From: Candidatus Nitrosotalea sp. TS
GTDB taxonomy: Archaea > Thermoproteota > Nitrososphaeria > Nitrososphaerales > Nitrosopumilaceae
DNA length: 64,000 nt
Direction: 5' to 3'
NCBI RefSeq assembly: GCF_011319465.1
Contig: NZ_RCMB01000013.1
Coordinates: forward strand, 120,682 to 184,681
Within the stretch, counting starts at the first letter, position 1. Each line of letters starts with the position of its first letter. Shown here one piece after another: positions 1-8,630 of this stretch. The notes under the pieces were generated by a model. The model had not been told where the DNA came from. It searched no databases and saw only the letters and a program-made list of their open reading frames with translations. Both the position numbers and the translations under genes were made by a program.

Positions 1-27
1 GGCATTACAAGCAATTCCGATGTTCAT

Positions 28-1284
28 ATGATCTATGTCTTACTTGATGGAATCGGAGACTTGCCGCATCCTGACTTGAAAGGAATGACCCCGCTGGGAT
101 ATGCCAAGACTCCAAACATGGATAAACTTGCAAGCAACGGAGCAATAGGCGAAGTCATTTCAGTAGGAAAAGGAATAGCTCCTCAATCAGATATCGCTGT
201 CTTTAACATGCTAGGTTATCGTTTTGAGAATTCGGTGTATGTTGGAAGAGGAGTCATAGAATCAATAGGAATTGGAATTGATTTCAAAAGTGGAGACCTT
301 GCACTACGCGGAAACTTTTCTACTGTAAATGATGAGCGCGTCATAACTGATAGAAGGGCGGGCAGAAAAATCGAAAGAGAAGACGCGGTTGCCATTTCTC
401 GCGAATTAGAGCAAAAGATCAAATTTTCAAATCCAAAGGCATCTGTAGTGGTATCACCTACCATAGGACATAGAGTCATAGTAAGAATAAGATGCGAGGG
501 AGAGATCTTATCACCTGATATCAGTAACACAGACCCAGCATATGCAAGAATTGACGGCATGGGTGTTGCAAAAGCTGTTGGCGACTACTTGAAGATTGAA
601 AGATCACTTCCCCTAAATGAATCAGCAGGAGCAAAACTCTCCGCCTTACTTGTAAATGAATTCACAGATCAGTCACTTGCCATCATGAAAAATAGTGAGA
701 TAAACAAGAGGCGCAGCGCACAGGGCAAGAAACTTCTAAATTCTATACTGTTACGCGATGCTGGAAACAAGTTTCCAGATGTTATTCCAATAAACCAGTT
801 GCATGAGATGAAATTTTCATGTATAGTCGACATGCCAGTTGAAATCGGCATAGCAAATGTGCTAAAAATGCAGACATTCAATGCCGGAGGGCTAAACGAC
901 TATGAGGAAAAGGCGCGAGTTGCAGCAAAGGCAATGGAAACACAGAATGCCATTTACGTACACATCAAGGGCCCAGATGAATTTGGCCACGATGGAGATG
1001 CCATTGGAAAGATGAAAAACATAGAGGAGATCGATACTAGGTTTTTTGGCACTCTATTGAATATCATAGACACGTCAAAGGTTTCAGTTGTAATATCAGG
1101 GGACCACTCTACCCCATGCATAAACAAGGGACATAGCGACGATCCTGTTCCAATTTTGGTCTCTGGAGATTCAGTCAAAAAAGACGGAACTACAAGATTT
1201 ACTGAGGAACAGGCAAAAAAAGGAAAGATAGGTTTGCTTGCAGGTGCAGATGTAATCAAGACTGCAATTAGTCTTATCAGATAG
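28..1284 (+). CDS. apgM: 2,3-bisphosphoglycerate-independent phosphoglycerate mutase, archaeal type
   Basis: Interconverts 3- and 2-phosphoglycerate in glycolysis/gluconeogenesis; cytosolic, two-metal alkaline-phosphatase-fold enzyme. The N-terminus carries the metal-binding LLDGIGD (Asp7), and the phosphorylated serine is probably Ser54 in APQSD. The C-terminal metal motifs GPDEFGHDGD and SGDHSTPC are present. At 418 residues it is full length for the archaeal family. The frame is open to the window edge, but the ATG at 28 sits exactly where family members begin. It converges on and overlaps the DUF309 gene by 8 bases. Pgk, the neighbouring step of the pathway, lies elsewhere in this window at 37675. 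Confidence 0.93.
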   Translation: MIYVLLDGIGDLPHPDLKGMTPLGYAKTPNMDKLASNGAIGEVISVGKGIAPQSDIAVFNMLGYRFENSVYVGRGVIESIGIGIDFKSGDLALRGNFSTVNDERVITDRRAGRKIEREDAVAISRELEQKIKFSNPKASVVVSPTIGHRVIVRIRCEGEILSPDISNTDPAYARIDGMGVAKAVGDYLKIERSLPLNESAGAKLSALLVNEFTDQSLAIMKNSEINKRRSAQGKKLLNSILLRDAGNKFPDVIPINQLHEMKFSCIVDMPVEIGIANVLKMQTFNAGGLNDYEEKARVAAKAMETQNAIYVHIKGPDEFGHDGDAIGKMKNIEEIDTRFFGTLLNIIDTSKVSVVISGDHSTPCINKGHSDDPVPILVSGDSVKKDGTTRFTEEQAKKGKIGLLAGADVIKTAISLIR

Positions 1285-1833
1285 CAAAAGTGTCAATCTT
1301 TCCAGTCTTTATCATGTCAGAGAGTTTTTTCTTGAATTCGTCGATATCTACATCATGATACTTGCCTGTAGCATTGACAAGTTTTTGCATTGCGCGACTC
1401 ATTATGGATAGGCAAATCTCATTTTCATATTTTTGATAATGGACAAAAGCTGCAGCAACAAGAATTATTCCTTGCACAAGATCTTTTCGCCTTCATATGT
1501 TTTTTTCCAGACACCCTCAAGAACTTCGTGGCATTCCCAGAATCTTTCGCTGTTGAAATAAAATTTCCCATTTTTAGCGCCTCATCTTTTCTATTTCTTC
1601 TTCAACAAGATGTCTAGCATGATCAAGCACCCCAAGTGATCCTAACTTTCAACTAGCAAATCAAGATACTCTTTTGCAATCGATACATCAAATTCCAAGT
1701 ATCTCTTTGAGACTCGTGTATCTCTAATGATGGCATGCATTTCAGAAGTCAGTTGGTCTGCTTTTTTCAGTAACACCGGTGCATCGTGTGGTAGATAACC
1801 AGTATTCTTTAGATGAATCATGAAACGATCCAT
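1277..1833 (-). CDS. DUF309 family protein, split by several indels
   Basis: Three minus-strand frames together spell one DUF309 protein of about 180 residues. The N-terminal part (1642-1833) begins MDRFMIHLKNTGYLPHD, the middle part holds the family signature FWECHEVLEGVWKKTYEGEK, and the C-terminal part (1277-1490) holds VQGIILVAAAFVHYQK. The joins fall near 1650, near 1580 and near 1485; the last is a run of A that is one base short for the expected EGEKDLVQG. DUF309 proteins are small helical proteins of unknown function with a conserved H-x-x-x-E motif. The breaks look like sequence errors, but true decay cannot be excluded for a dispensable gene. Confidence 0.7.
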
Positions 1834-1885
1834 GTCGTATCAACATTGTAATTTCTTAAAATTGTTAGCTATTCCCTCGTTAAGA

Positions 1886-1893
1886 TTTATATG
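1886..1893 (+). promoter_or_regulatory. TATA box of the S24e-S27ae operon
   Basis: TTTATATG lies about 28 bases before the S24e start. That is the usual spacing for an archaeal TATA box driving a leaderless or very short-leader mRNA. Confidence 0.5.
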
Positions 1894-1917
1894 AACTATT
1901 AAAAGGACTCACAATAC

Positions 1918-2280
1918 ATGTCCATGATTGAAGTTACACGAGATGTAAAGAATCCTCTACTTTCAAGAAGAGAGATTACGTGTACGTTCAAAGGACTTGC
2001 AGGCAGGCTCAAGAGATTAGAAGCTGCAGATATGATATCAAAGCAATTCAATCTTGAAGGCAAGATTGTCATTCCAATAAATCTCAAAAATGAGACCGGT
2101 AGGCCAACACTTTCAGGTACGTTCTATGTCTATGAAGACGAAAAGTTGGCAAAGGAACACCTCAAAGCAGCAGTATTCAAAAGACTAGAGAAGGCCAAGG
2201 CAGCACCTGCAAAAGAAGCCGAGCCAGCACAAGCAGCAGAAGCCAAGCCTGCTGAAGAGAAGAAGGAAGAGACAAAGTAA
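1918..2280 (+). CDS. rps24e: 30S ribosomal protein S24e
   Basis: Archaeal/eukaryotic small-subunit ribosomal protein. The core SRREITCTFKG and the later GRPTLSGTFYVYEDE match the S24e fold. The last 35 residues are a low-complexity Ala/Glu/Lys/Pro tail, longer than in most archaea but typical of thaumarchaeal versions. ATG at 1918, with a second ATG at 1924 as an alternative. Its stop codon overlaps the S27ae start in TAATG, so the two are translationally coupled. Confidence 0.95.
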   Translation: MSMIEVTRDVKNPLLSRREITCTFKGLAGRLKRLEAADMISKQFNLEGKIVIPINLKNETGRPTLSGTFYVYEDEKLAKEHLKAAVFKRLEKAKAAPAKEAEPAQAAEAKPAEEKKEETK

Positions 2281-2453
2281 TGGCAGGCAAGAAAGGCTCA
2301 AGCCCTTCAGTTTACAAGTACTACAAGGTAAAAGATGACAAGGCGGAGAAAACAAAAAAAGAATGCTCAAGATGCGGCAAGGGAGTTTTCATGTCAGATC
2401 ACAAGGACAGACGAACTTGCGGCAAGTGCGGCTATACCGAGTTCACGAAATAA
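2280..2453 (+). CDS. rps27ae: 30S ribosomal protein S27ae
   Basis: A 57-residue protein starting at the ATG that overlaps the S24e stop. It carries a C4 zinc ribbon, CSRCGKG followed by CGKCGYTEF, diagnostic of S27ae, and a lysine-rich N-terminus MAGKKGSSPSVYKYYKVK. S24e-S27ae is a standard archaeal gene pair. No ubiquitin domain is fused, as expected outside eukaryotes. The next gene on the opposite strand ends at the very next base. Confidence 0.95.
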   Translation: MAGKKGSSPSVYKYYKVKDDKAEKTKKECSRCGKGVFMSDHKDRRTCGKCGYTEFTK

Positions 2454-3159
2454 TCAATAGAGTTTCTTCTTTCTCAGTTTTGAGGATTTTTGTTCTATTT
2501 GCTCTAGTTTTTGAACCAGAGATGGATCAATTTTGGTCTTTGCAAGCACATCGGCAGGAATCTTTACTATGTTTTGGTCAAGTGCAACATTTATTGTAGG
2601 TAATTTCTTTTGAATCCAATTTTTTAATACCTTATCTTCAAGTTTGTAATCACGGAAACCCCTCTGGAAATTTCTTTGTTATATGTAACAAGAGTGTCTT
2701 GTCATCAAACACTGAACGAGGCTCAAACAATCTAGTGGTATCAGCATACATACTCTCAAAGAGATTTCCCGTAATCTCATCTGAGACCATCTCCATCTTG
2801 GACATTCTTTTAACCAATTCAAGATAATGCAGAAACTCATGGGCAAGTATAGCGTGTATTGTGCCTTTTAACCCATAGGCGACAAGCGGGGCAGTGATTT
2901 GAATAATGATCTCTACCCTCTCGTTTGCAATTACAGGAAGTGTTCTTGCAAAAAGGATTCCATAGTCAAAGGAGCCACTAGGTTGTGAGATTACAATTGA
3001 TGGCTCCACATATGCCAATGGAAAATTTATTCCAGATGCCTTCTCTATCCTACTTACACCCTCAAGTATGATATCAAACCTCTTAACGATTAGTGAGTGA
3101 ATTTTGTCTGATAGAACACCGTTTTTGTGAGCTTCGTTTACTTTTAACAGCGGATCCAA
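2454..3159 (-). CDS. Conserved HExxH metalloprotease-like protein (frameshifted)
   Basis: The 169-residue frame contains AILAHEFLHYLELVKRM, a zincin-type H-E-x-x-H motif with hydrophobic flanks, so a zinc peptidase fold is likely. Near 2650 the frame ends at GFP, but a one-base shift continues with RDYKLEDKVLKNWIQKK and closes at a stop that touches the S27ae stop, giving about 235 residues. I do not recognise a characterised family. Substrate is unknown. The lack of a signal peptide suggests a cytosolic protein. Convergent with the ribosomal pair. Confidence 0.6.
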
Positions 3160-3271
3160 TTAAAAAAAACTGGAATCCGACTATAATAAAACCTTGATAT
3201 CAATCCCATTCAGATCTTTGCATACTTGAGCCTAGAGAACCCCTTACCAAAGGTGTAGAAGTGTTCTTAGA

Positions 3272-3424
3272 TCATCCTTTCTTTTTGTACGAGTCCAAGA
3301 GCTTGTCAACGAAGATGCTATTGTCAAGGTCAGGATTTGCTTTCTTTGCATCATGAACTGCCTTAAGAAACCTTACAAATGTTGCTTCTTTGACGGTAAT
3401 TGTCTTGTATTCTTTACGGGGCAA
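3272..3424 (-). CDS. Small conserved hypothetical protein (50 aa)
   Basis: A 50-residue frame beginning at TTG: MPRKEYKTITVKEATFVRFL, ending DKLLDSYKKKG. It is highly charged and the composition looks coding, resembling a short ribbon-helix-helix or antitoxin-like protein (beta-strand KTITVKEATF followed by two helices). There is no upstream ATG before an in-frame stop, so the start is uncertain. It lies between two unknown minus-strand genes. Confidence 0.5.
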   Translation of the reverse strand: MPRKEYKTITVKEATFVRFLKAVHDAKKANPDLDNSIFVDKLLDSYKKKG

Positions 3425-3536
3425 TAATATAGAAATACAGAGGCCTTTGATAAATTCTTGGTAGAAATTTTATAGAAATTCGATATAAAGTTGACTATAG
3501 AGTGGAAACAAGAGCAAAAATCAGTGCAGTTGCAGA

Positions 3537-3824
3537 TCAATGACCTTTTCTTCTCAAGTATTCAATATCAACAGCCATTTTCATCATTGCAGACTCTATT
3601 TTGGAGAATTCTTCAAGCAGTTTATCATCTGTACTTGTTTTGGCAAGACTGCATTGTATTTTCATCACTATTTTTGCCATATCATAGAGAGTTGGTATCA
3701 GATCAACAACAGAGCCATCAGTTCTCGATTTAAGAACAAGTCTACTGTTACGTACTAGTGAAGAGTTTGCATGACCAATAAATTCATCCCCAATCATTGC
3801 TTTGTTTGAATCAGAAATAATCAT
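3537..3824 (-). CDS. Hypothetical protein (95 aa)
   Basis: Not recognised. The sequence has no clear motif: the N-terminal half is beta-rich (SSLVRNSRLVLKSR), the C-terminal half is helical and amphipathic and ends EYLRRKGH. It is preceded by an AT-rich stretch that could hold a promoter. It could be one of the short lineage-specific thaumarchaeal proteins; coding status rests on length and composition only. Confidence 0.45.
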   Translation of the reverse strand: MIISDSNKAMIGDEFIGHANSSLVRNSRLVLKSRTDGSVVDLIPTLYDMAKIVMKIQCSLAKTSTDDKLLEEFSKIESAMMKMAVDIEYLRRKGH

Positions 3825-3888
3825 ATAAAATAATTTGTCTCATATCATACAAGCGATAATATTGGATCGCGTTTTCCAATTTCGGATA

Positions 3889-4356
3889 CTAATCCTTGTC
3901 ACTTAATTTATCCAAAAATTCTCTAATGGATTCATAATACGCAAACTCTCCCAAGATAGTTTTAACAGACTTTATCATCACCGCACGAATATTACTATCG
4001 AAATTTTTCTCTAGGATTTTTTTCAAGTATTGTGGATTATCAAGACAATCAAATACGTTGGCATTGTATTCTTCTTTCAACTTGGCAGTTACCTTATCAA
4101 ATATAGAATGACCCATAGTAACCAACGTACTCTCTATTGCCAGTCCGACAAGAATTCGTTTTGGTTTTTTATCCAAGTTACTGATTGAAGATTTTGTTTC
4201 TATTTCCTCATATTTTGTACTTTTTCTGTGTTTTTTTCCTGTCATTAATTCCATGTATTGAAAATTACAGACAGGATTAGAACAGTGATAATTTCCTGAG
4301 CCTGGATCAAATTCGATCAACGGTTGTTCACAGTCTGGACAATGCACTATCACCAA
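3889..4356 (-). CDS. Zinc-ribbon protein with NitrOD5-like C-terminal domain
   Basis: Residues 1-35 form a zinc ribbon (CPDC then CSNPVC). After a polar linker, residues 70-150 run as LAIESTLVTMGHSIFDKV, DCLDNPQYLKKIL and ILGEFAYYESIREFL. This strongly recalls NitrOD5, an output domain named from Nitrosopumilus signalling proteins (family assignment from memory). The role is unknown; a nucleic-acid or partner-binding sensor output is plausible. Single copy in the window, with no receiver domain attached. Confidence 0.6.
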   Translation of the reverse strand: MVIVHCPDCEQPLIEFDPGSGNYHCSNPVCNFQYMELMTGKKHRKSTKYEEIETKSSISNLDKKPKRILVGLAIESTLVTMGHSIFDKVTAKLKEEYNANVFDCLDNPQYLKKILEKNFDSNIRAVMIKSVKTILGEFAYYESIREFLDKLSDKD

Positions 4357-4425
4357 ATATTACCTCGTACCGGACTTGTGTCAGACATTTATTTATGTAT
4401 GATCAATGCTCCAAGTCTGAATCAT

Positions 4426-4818
4426 CTAGGAAAAATGTTTTTTTATATTCCCGACCTCAATTTTTATCCATTCACAAAAGATTTGCCAAGTCATATTGTC
4501 AGTATCGGCCCACTGGAAAAACGTGAACATTATCCCAGTAGAACTCTCCGAAAAAGGAACAATTCTCAGATATGCTGGCGTCATATGTTGTTCAGTTGGT
4601 CCCGCATAGATGTCAATTAGACCTGCCTTGGAATCTATTTCAAATCGTATGAAGACTTCTCCTATTGGCGTTACTGCCTTGTACTTGCCGTCAACAGAAG
4701 ATATCTCTTTTACAAACTGCGTGCTCCACTTTGGCAGATTTTCAACATTAGATAAGAATTTGAAAACCTTGTCTTTAGGTACTGATACAACACAAGTTTC
4801 TGTAATAGAATTCAACAT
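4426..4818 (-). CDS. SRPBCC/polyketide-cyclase-like protein
   Basis: 130 residues with the START-like pattern: N-terminal ETCVVSVPKDKVFKFLSNVENLPKW (strand, helix, then the LPKW turn), central beta strands and a long C-terminal helix. The family binds hydrophobic ligands in a helix-grip cavity; ligand unknown. A second SRPBCC protein lies at 61632 but the two are not close relatives. Stand-alone transcription unit. Confidence 0.65.
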   Translation of the reverse strand: MLNSITETCVVSVPKDKVFKFLSNVENLPKWSTQFVKEISSVDGKYKAVTPIGEVFIRFEIDSKAGLIDIYAGPTEQHMTPAYLRIVPFSESSTGIMFTFFQWADTDNMTWQIFCEWIKIEVGNIKKHFS

Positions 4819-4906
4819 TGTTAGTTTTTGTGAGATTTACTTTAATGTTGTTTTTTGATTTATGGTATATCAGAGGTGTTCATGTGATATAATATGTAAA
4901 ACATCA

Positions 4907-6070
4907 CTATTTCATAATAATTATTTTGTTAAAATCAAATAATTTACATTTGCAGTTTGTTTCAAGTATGCTAGATATGCTTGGTTCTACATCTTGCCCT
5001 GCAACGAATCTTTTCAGCGGGATTCCACCATCAGATTTCATCATAATCTTAAATGATGTTTCAGATTCTCTTTTGAGTTTAATATCATAGATGGTTTTCT
5101 TATGCTTACGGCCTGAGTTTTCATACAAAACTACAGGTTGCCCCTCCAGTCTTCCCAGTTTTTCTAGTGCATTAGGTGTAATCTCATTTTCTGTGTCTAT
5201 TTCCATAACAACTTCTGTACTGAACTTCACCGGATCTGAAGGAATTTTTGAGATGACATGCATTTTGTGAATTAAAACTCCATCCAAGTCAATCTTTTTT
5301 TGAAGAGAAACGTTTCTCTTGCGTGGGTTTACCAATTTTACAAAAAATGGCCTTCCATTACCCATCACAAGACTTGATTCATCCTCGCTTCCAATCCAGG
5401 TAATCTTTGCCTGTTGTGCACCAAACTTGTCAATTAGAAATTTTGCTATCTTTCCTTCAACGCTATTAAATTCTTGAATTCCATGAAAATCGCATACAAA
5501 ACATCCTTTTCCTTCACACTGGTCACATGATTTTTGTTTTTGCGGTAAACCACGGATGCTTTTCGTATATCTTGCTTGTAACAATACAGCTTTTGGTTTT
5601 ATGTCATAGTATTCCTTTTTGAAATCAATTGTAAACACCATATCTGGATTCTGATAATCTACTTTGGATCTTGTCTTTCGAGAAAATGATTTTCCCATCT
5701 CTCGAGTCACATCACTTTTGATGCTGGGTATTCCGCGAAGCTTAAACTTGGAGCGAATCAGGTCATCCCTGTCATGAATTGACGGCTGCAATATAGCACC
5801 AATTAGAAACGTGTAAAACTGATACTCTTTTGTTATGTCAATCATTTTTTTCAGATGCAGATCAAGATTTAGCATCATATTTTTGCAAATATAGCATGTT
5901 TTTGTGGGTCTCTGTTTTAGCATGTTTCTAATCTTATTTCCAAGTCTCTTGTGTGAAACTACTCCCAGCTTTTCTGCAAACATCCTACCAAGACAATGGT
6001 CACATAGAGGATGTTCTTTCAGGAGTCCCTTGGTGTTCTCTATAACTAGGGCTAGTTTTTTCTTGTCCAC
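4907..6070 (-). CDS. pus10: tRNA pseudouridine(54/55) synthase Pus10
   Basis: Makes pseudouridine 55, and in many archaea 54, in the T-loop of tRNA. N-terminal zinc site: Cys23/Cys26 (PLCDHCLGR) and Cys59/Cys62 (CYICK), followed by a THUMP-like region. The catalytic segment GSEDESSLVMGNGRPF corresponds to the Pus10 motif with the nucleophilic Asp. A further cysteine cluster (CDQCEGKGCFVC) lies near residue 185. At 387 residues the length is within the archaeal range. Confidence 0.9.
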   Translation of the reverse strand: MDKKKLALVIENTKGLLKEHPLCDHCLGRMFAEKLGVVSHKRLGNKIRNMLKQRPTKTCYICKNMMLNLDLHLKKMIDITKEYQFYTFLIGAILQPSIHDRDDLIRSKFKLRGIPSIKSDVTREMGKSFSRKTRSKVDYQNPDMVFTIDFKKEYYDIKPKAVLLQARYTKSIRGLPQKQKSCDQCEGKGCFVCDFHGIQEFNSVEGKIAKFLIDKFGAQQAKITWIGSEDESSLVMGNGRPFFVKLVNPRKRNVSLQKKIDLDGVLIHKMHVISKIPSDPVKFSTEVVMEIDTENEITPNALEKLGRLEGQPVVLYENSGRKHKKTIYDIKLKRESETSFKIMMKSDGGIPLKRFVAGQDVEPSISSILETNCKCKLFDFNKIIIMK

Positions 6071-6178
6071 TAGATTATCGTAAATGTGGCATGTATTATT
6101 CCTAATCGGAAAAACAGTGATTCGTCTAACCTAACAGCACTTCCATAGTGACATTATGGCAGAATAGTTCTTGTTTTT

Positions 6179-6860
6179 CTAGTAAGGATATAGTCTTTGT
6201 TGTGTTTCTTTGTGAGTTACGCTGATTGCTTTTGTTGGACATGTATGAGCCGCGTCAAAAATTTTCTCAGATTTTGCACCCTCTTCGTTTATGACTTTGG
6301 ATTTTGGATTGACTTGCACATTTTTTTCCACATGAAATACTTTGGGAGCAATGGTCTCGCAACTGCAACAAGCTATGCATCTTTCCGGGTCTACTCTTAC
6401 TGAAATTGGTATTTCTTGTTCTACTTGGATTGGATCAGCATCTGGTTTTACCTCTTCTTTTACTCTGTCATAGTAATCCCAAAATACCTGCTCATATTGC
6501 TTCCAAAAATCCTGGTAGGCGTGTTCTGCATACTTGGTATATCTAGTCCAGTCTTCTTGAGGAGTCTTGTCCGAGTCTCTTGCCCCCCATGAACGCCTTT
6601 TTGAGCCAAAATCATATTTCGTGTCAGAGTTTTTGTCTTCATATTTTTCTTGATTTGAATTTGCGCCAATACTTTTTTTGTAATTAGTTCGAAGTGTTTG
6701 ATATGCTTCTGATATAATTTTGAATTTCATTCCCTCCTGATCGTGTGCTGCTTTTGTCTGGGTGGTGTTTTAGTACCAATTTGCGATATGCCGCCTTTAC
6801 CTCTTTCATTGGAGCGCCATCTTGCACCCCCAAAACCTGATAGCATTGGTAACTATTCAA
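6179..6860 (-). CDS. J-domain / ferredoxin fusion protein (frameshifted)
   Basis: The start is probably TTG at 6860, giving [12 protein letters not shown], then a J domain with the HSP70-stimulating HPD (KHHPDK). Near 6755 a run of four A, where three would fit, shifts the frame; the second frame continues [15 protein letters not shown], the last J-domain helix. After an acidic/aromatic linker ([18 protein letters not shown]) the C-terminal 70 residues form a ferredoxin with CIACCSC and TCPTKAI, ligands for one Fe-S cluster. The fusion suggests an HSP70 co-chaperone tied to electron transfer or cluster sensing. Confidence 0.75.
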
Positions 6861-6904
6861 TACCTATTGTCCAGTCAAACTGTTTTAAATGCTTTTTACA
6901 GTAA

Positions 6905-7558
6905 TCATGAGTGTTTTTCATGGTTTGATATGGTCTCTAGCGCCGCTCTTTTTGCAGCCAAGTCTGCAATTTTTTTATTCTCTGCACTTGCTATAATTAC
7001 AACATCTCCATTTTCAGGTTGCAACTTTTCAACTAGCACAACAGTTAGTTTTTGATCTTTAATTGGTATATCATAACTTTTGTCAGATGTGAAGAGTTTG
7101 TCATTTCTAAATACTAGAGTGGTCGCCCCAAGTGCGCCTATCTTTATTGCCGCATCTCTTTGTTCAATGCCACTTCCCACGTCTTTTGCCAGTCCCTTGA
7201 CAAGTATCGCATGATTGAATTTTCCTATTGTGATTGAGCATTCTTTGATGTCGCTTTCTGCAGGCATGACTTCATTTAGTTTTGAAAACAAGGCTCTTCC
7301 TTTGTTTGTCAGCGTCATGCCAGCTTTTGATGTAGTAATGAGCTCATTCATCTTCAGATGTTTCACAAGCGTCTTGATAGAGCCCTCCCCAAGTCCTACT
7401 TCTTCTATCAAAAGAGACCTGCTTGCTTTTGTATTTACGTATATTACCTGAAGTACTTTGAAGATATGTGCAGTCTCAAATGATAGCACCCTGCTGGGGT
7501 AATATCGTTGTGCCACTTTTCCAAGTAGCTTGACAACATTATGCATGTGTAGTTCCAT
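6905..7558 (-). CDS. DUF4443 winged-helix transcriptional regulator
   Basis: Residues 20-90 form a winged helix (IEEVGLGEGSIKTLVKHLK, then the wing TSKAGMTLTNKGRALF). Residues 100-210 match the DUF4443 domain, with GIEQRDAAIKIGALGATTLV and a C-terminal beta-rich part ending DLAAKRAALETI. The family is archaeal and presumed to sense a small ligand; targets unknown. It lies next to the nickel/cobalt transporter on the same strand only 22 bases away, so a role in metal response is possible but unproven. Confidence 0.7.
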   Translation of the reverse strand: MELHMHNVVKLLGKVAQRYYPSRVLSFETAHIFKVLQVIYVNTKASRSLLIEEVGLGEGSIKTLVKHLKMNELITTSKAGMTLTNKGRALFSKLNEVMPAESDIKECSITIGKFNHAILVKGLAKDVGSGIEQRDAAIKIGALGATTLVFRNDKLFTSDKSYDIPIKDQKLTVVLVEKLQPENGDVVIIASAENKKIADLAAKRAALETISNHEKHS

Positions 7559-7580
7559 GGTAGGGGGTTTTTATTTAATA

Positions 7581-8377
7581 TTAATTCTTCACGCTTTCTG
7601 GCGGTCTATTTTTTCCCGTTACACGTGCGTAGGTAAATGTACAGATCAAGACGCCCACTGCCAGAACAGGTCCGGTATACTCAGGAACTATACTGGAATT
7701 GCTTAGGACTCTCATAAAATGACGAACCTGCAATTATCAGTGCAGTTGCACTCAATGCATATGAGAGATATCTAAAGCCAGTAGTGCCCAATGTTTTGAT
7801 AAATGCAGCCCTGAACAATACACTGTCTAGTGTATCCATTGCCACCATGCCAACTCCAAATACCGCTATCATCTCAAGGGCAGATTCAATTCCACCCATG
7901 ACCGTAGCAGCTGCGGATAGAGCAATGGCTGCAAGCTTGCGTTGACGTGTCAAATCCCAAGCCAAAAACTATGCCAACAACAAAAGATGAACCCATTGTT
8001 CCCATGAATTTAGTTCTTGGCAGAATCTTGCCTGCCAATATGGTTGCAGAAGTTTTGCCATATTTTTTCATGGCATAGAGATTGATTATTCCAATAACCC
8101 CCAATGCGGCAGCTCCAATTATTCCAGTAGACAATGAGAATATTCCGCCTTGATCGATTACACTTGCAGCAATAAACACCATAAGAAGCATTTCGGCAAG
8201 AACTGACACCATGTGACCTGAGCTAAACCCTGCACCTACCCATCTTGCTCGCTTTGATGCGTTATTGAATCGAATGAGATTGTCTATTGCCGTAATGTGG
8301 TCTACATCAAGTGCATGACGTATTCCCATCCCAATCAAAGTCAAGCCTGTTACAAGCCATGCCCACTCGTATGTCAT
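7581..8377 (-). CDS. NiCoT-family nickel/cobalt transporter (frameshifted)
   Basis: Integral membrane importer for Ni2+ or Co2+. The signature RHALDVDHITAIDN, which contains the metal-binding H-x4-D-H, is at residues 21-34, and the second signature GLGFDTSTQ follows. Two indels split it: near 7950, after GFDTSTQ, and near 7700, after which the frame SIVPEYTGPVLAVGV carries the last membrane helix and ends PPESVKN. About 265 residues in all, with the late motif GMVAMDTLDSVLF typical of the family. Ni for urease or Co for cobalamin are the obvious uses. Confidence 0.8.
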
Positions 8378-8630
8378 ATCTTGTGCTCCTCCATCAAATT
8401 ATCTTGACCGCAAGCGCTAGAACTCAACGATCCGTTATCTTGCCATATTAGTATTTAAATCGTTGGACAGTTTATCCAATAGAAAAACTGCAGATAATTA
8501 TTTTTGAGTGAAAATACAACATTCAAATTAAATTCTTGTTTTATCACATGATATTCTTTCCAAATACCATCTACTCTAGATTGCATTCATCCTTCCAGCT
8601 GTTTGATTTATGTATCGATGTAGTCAAGCT

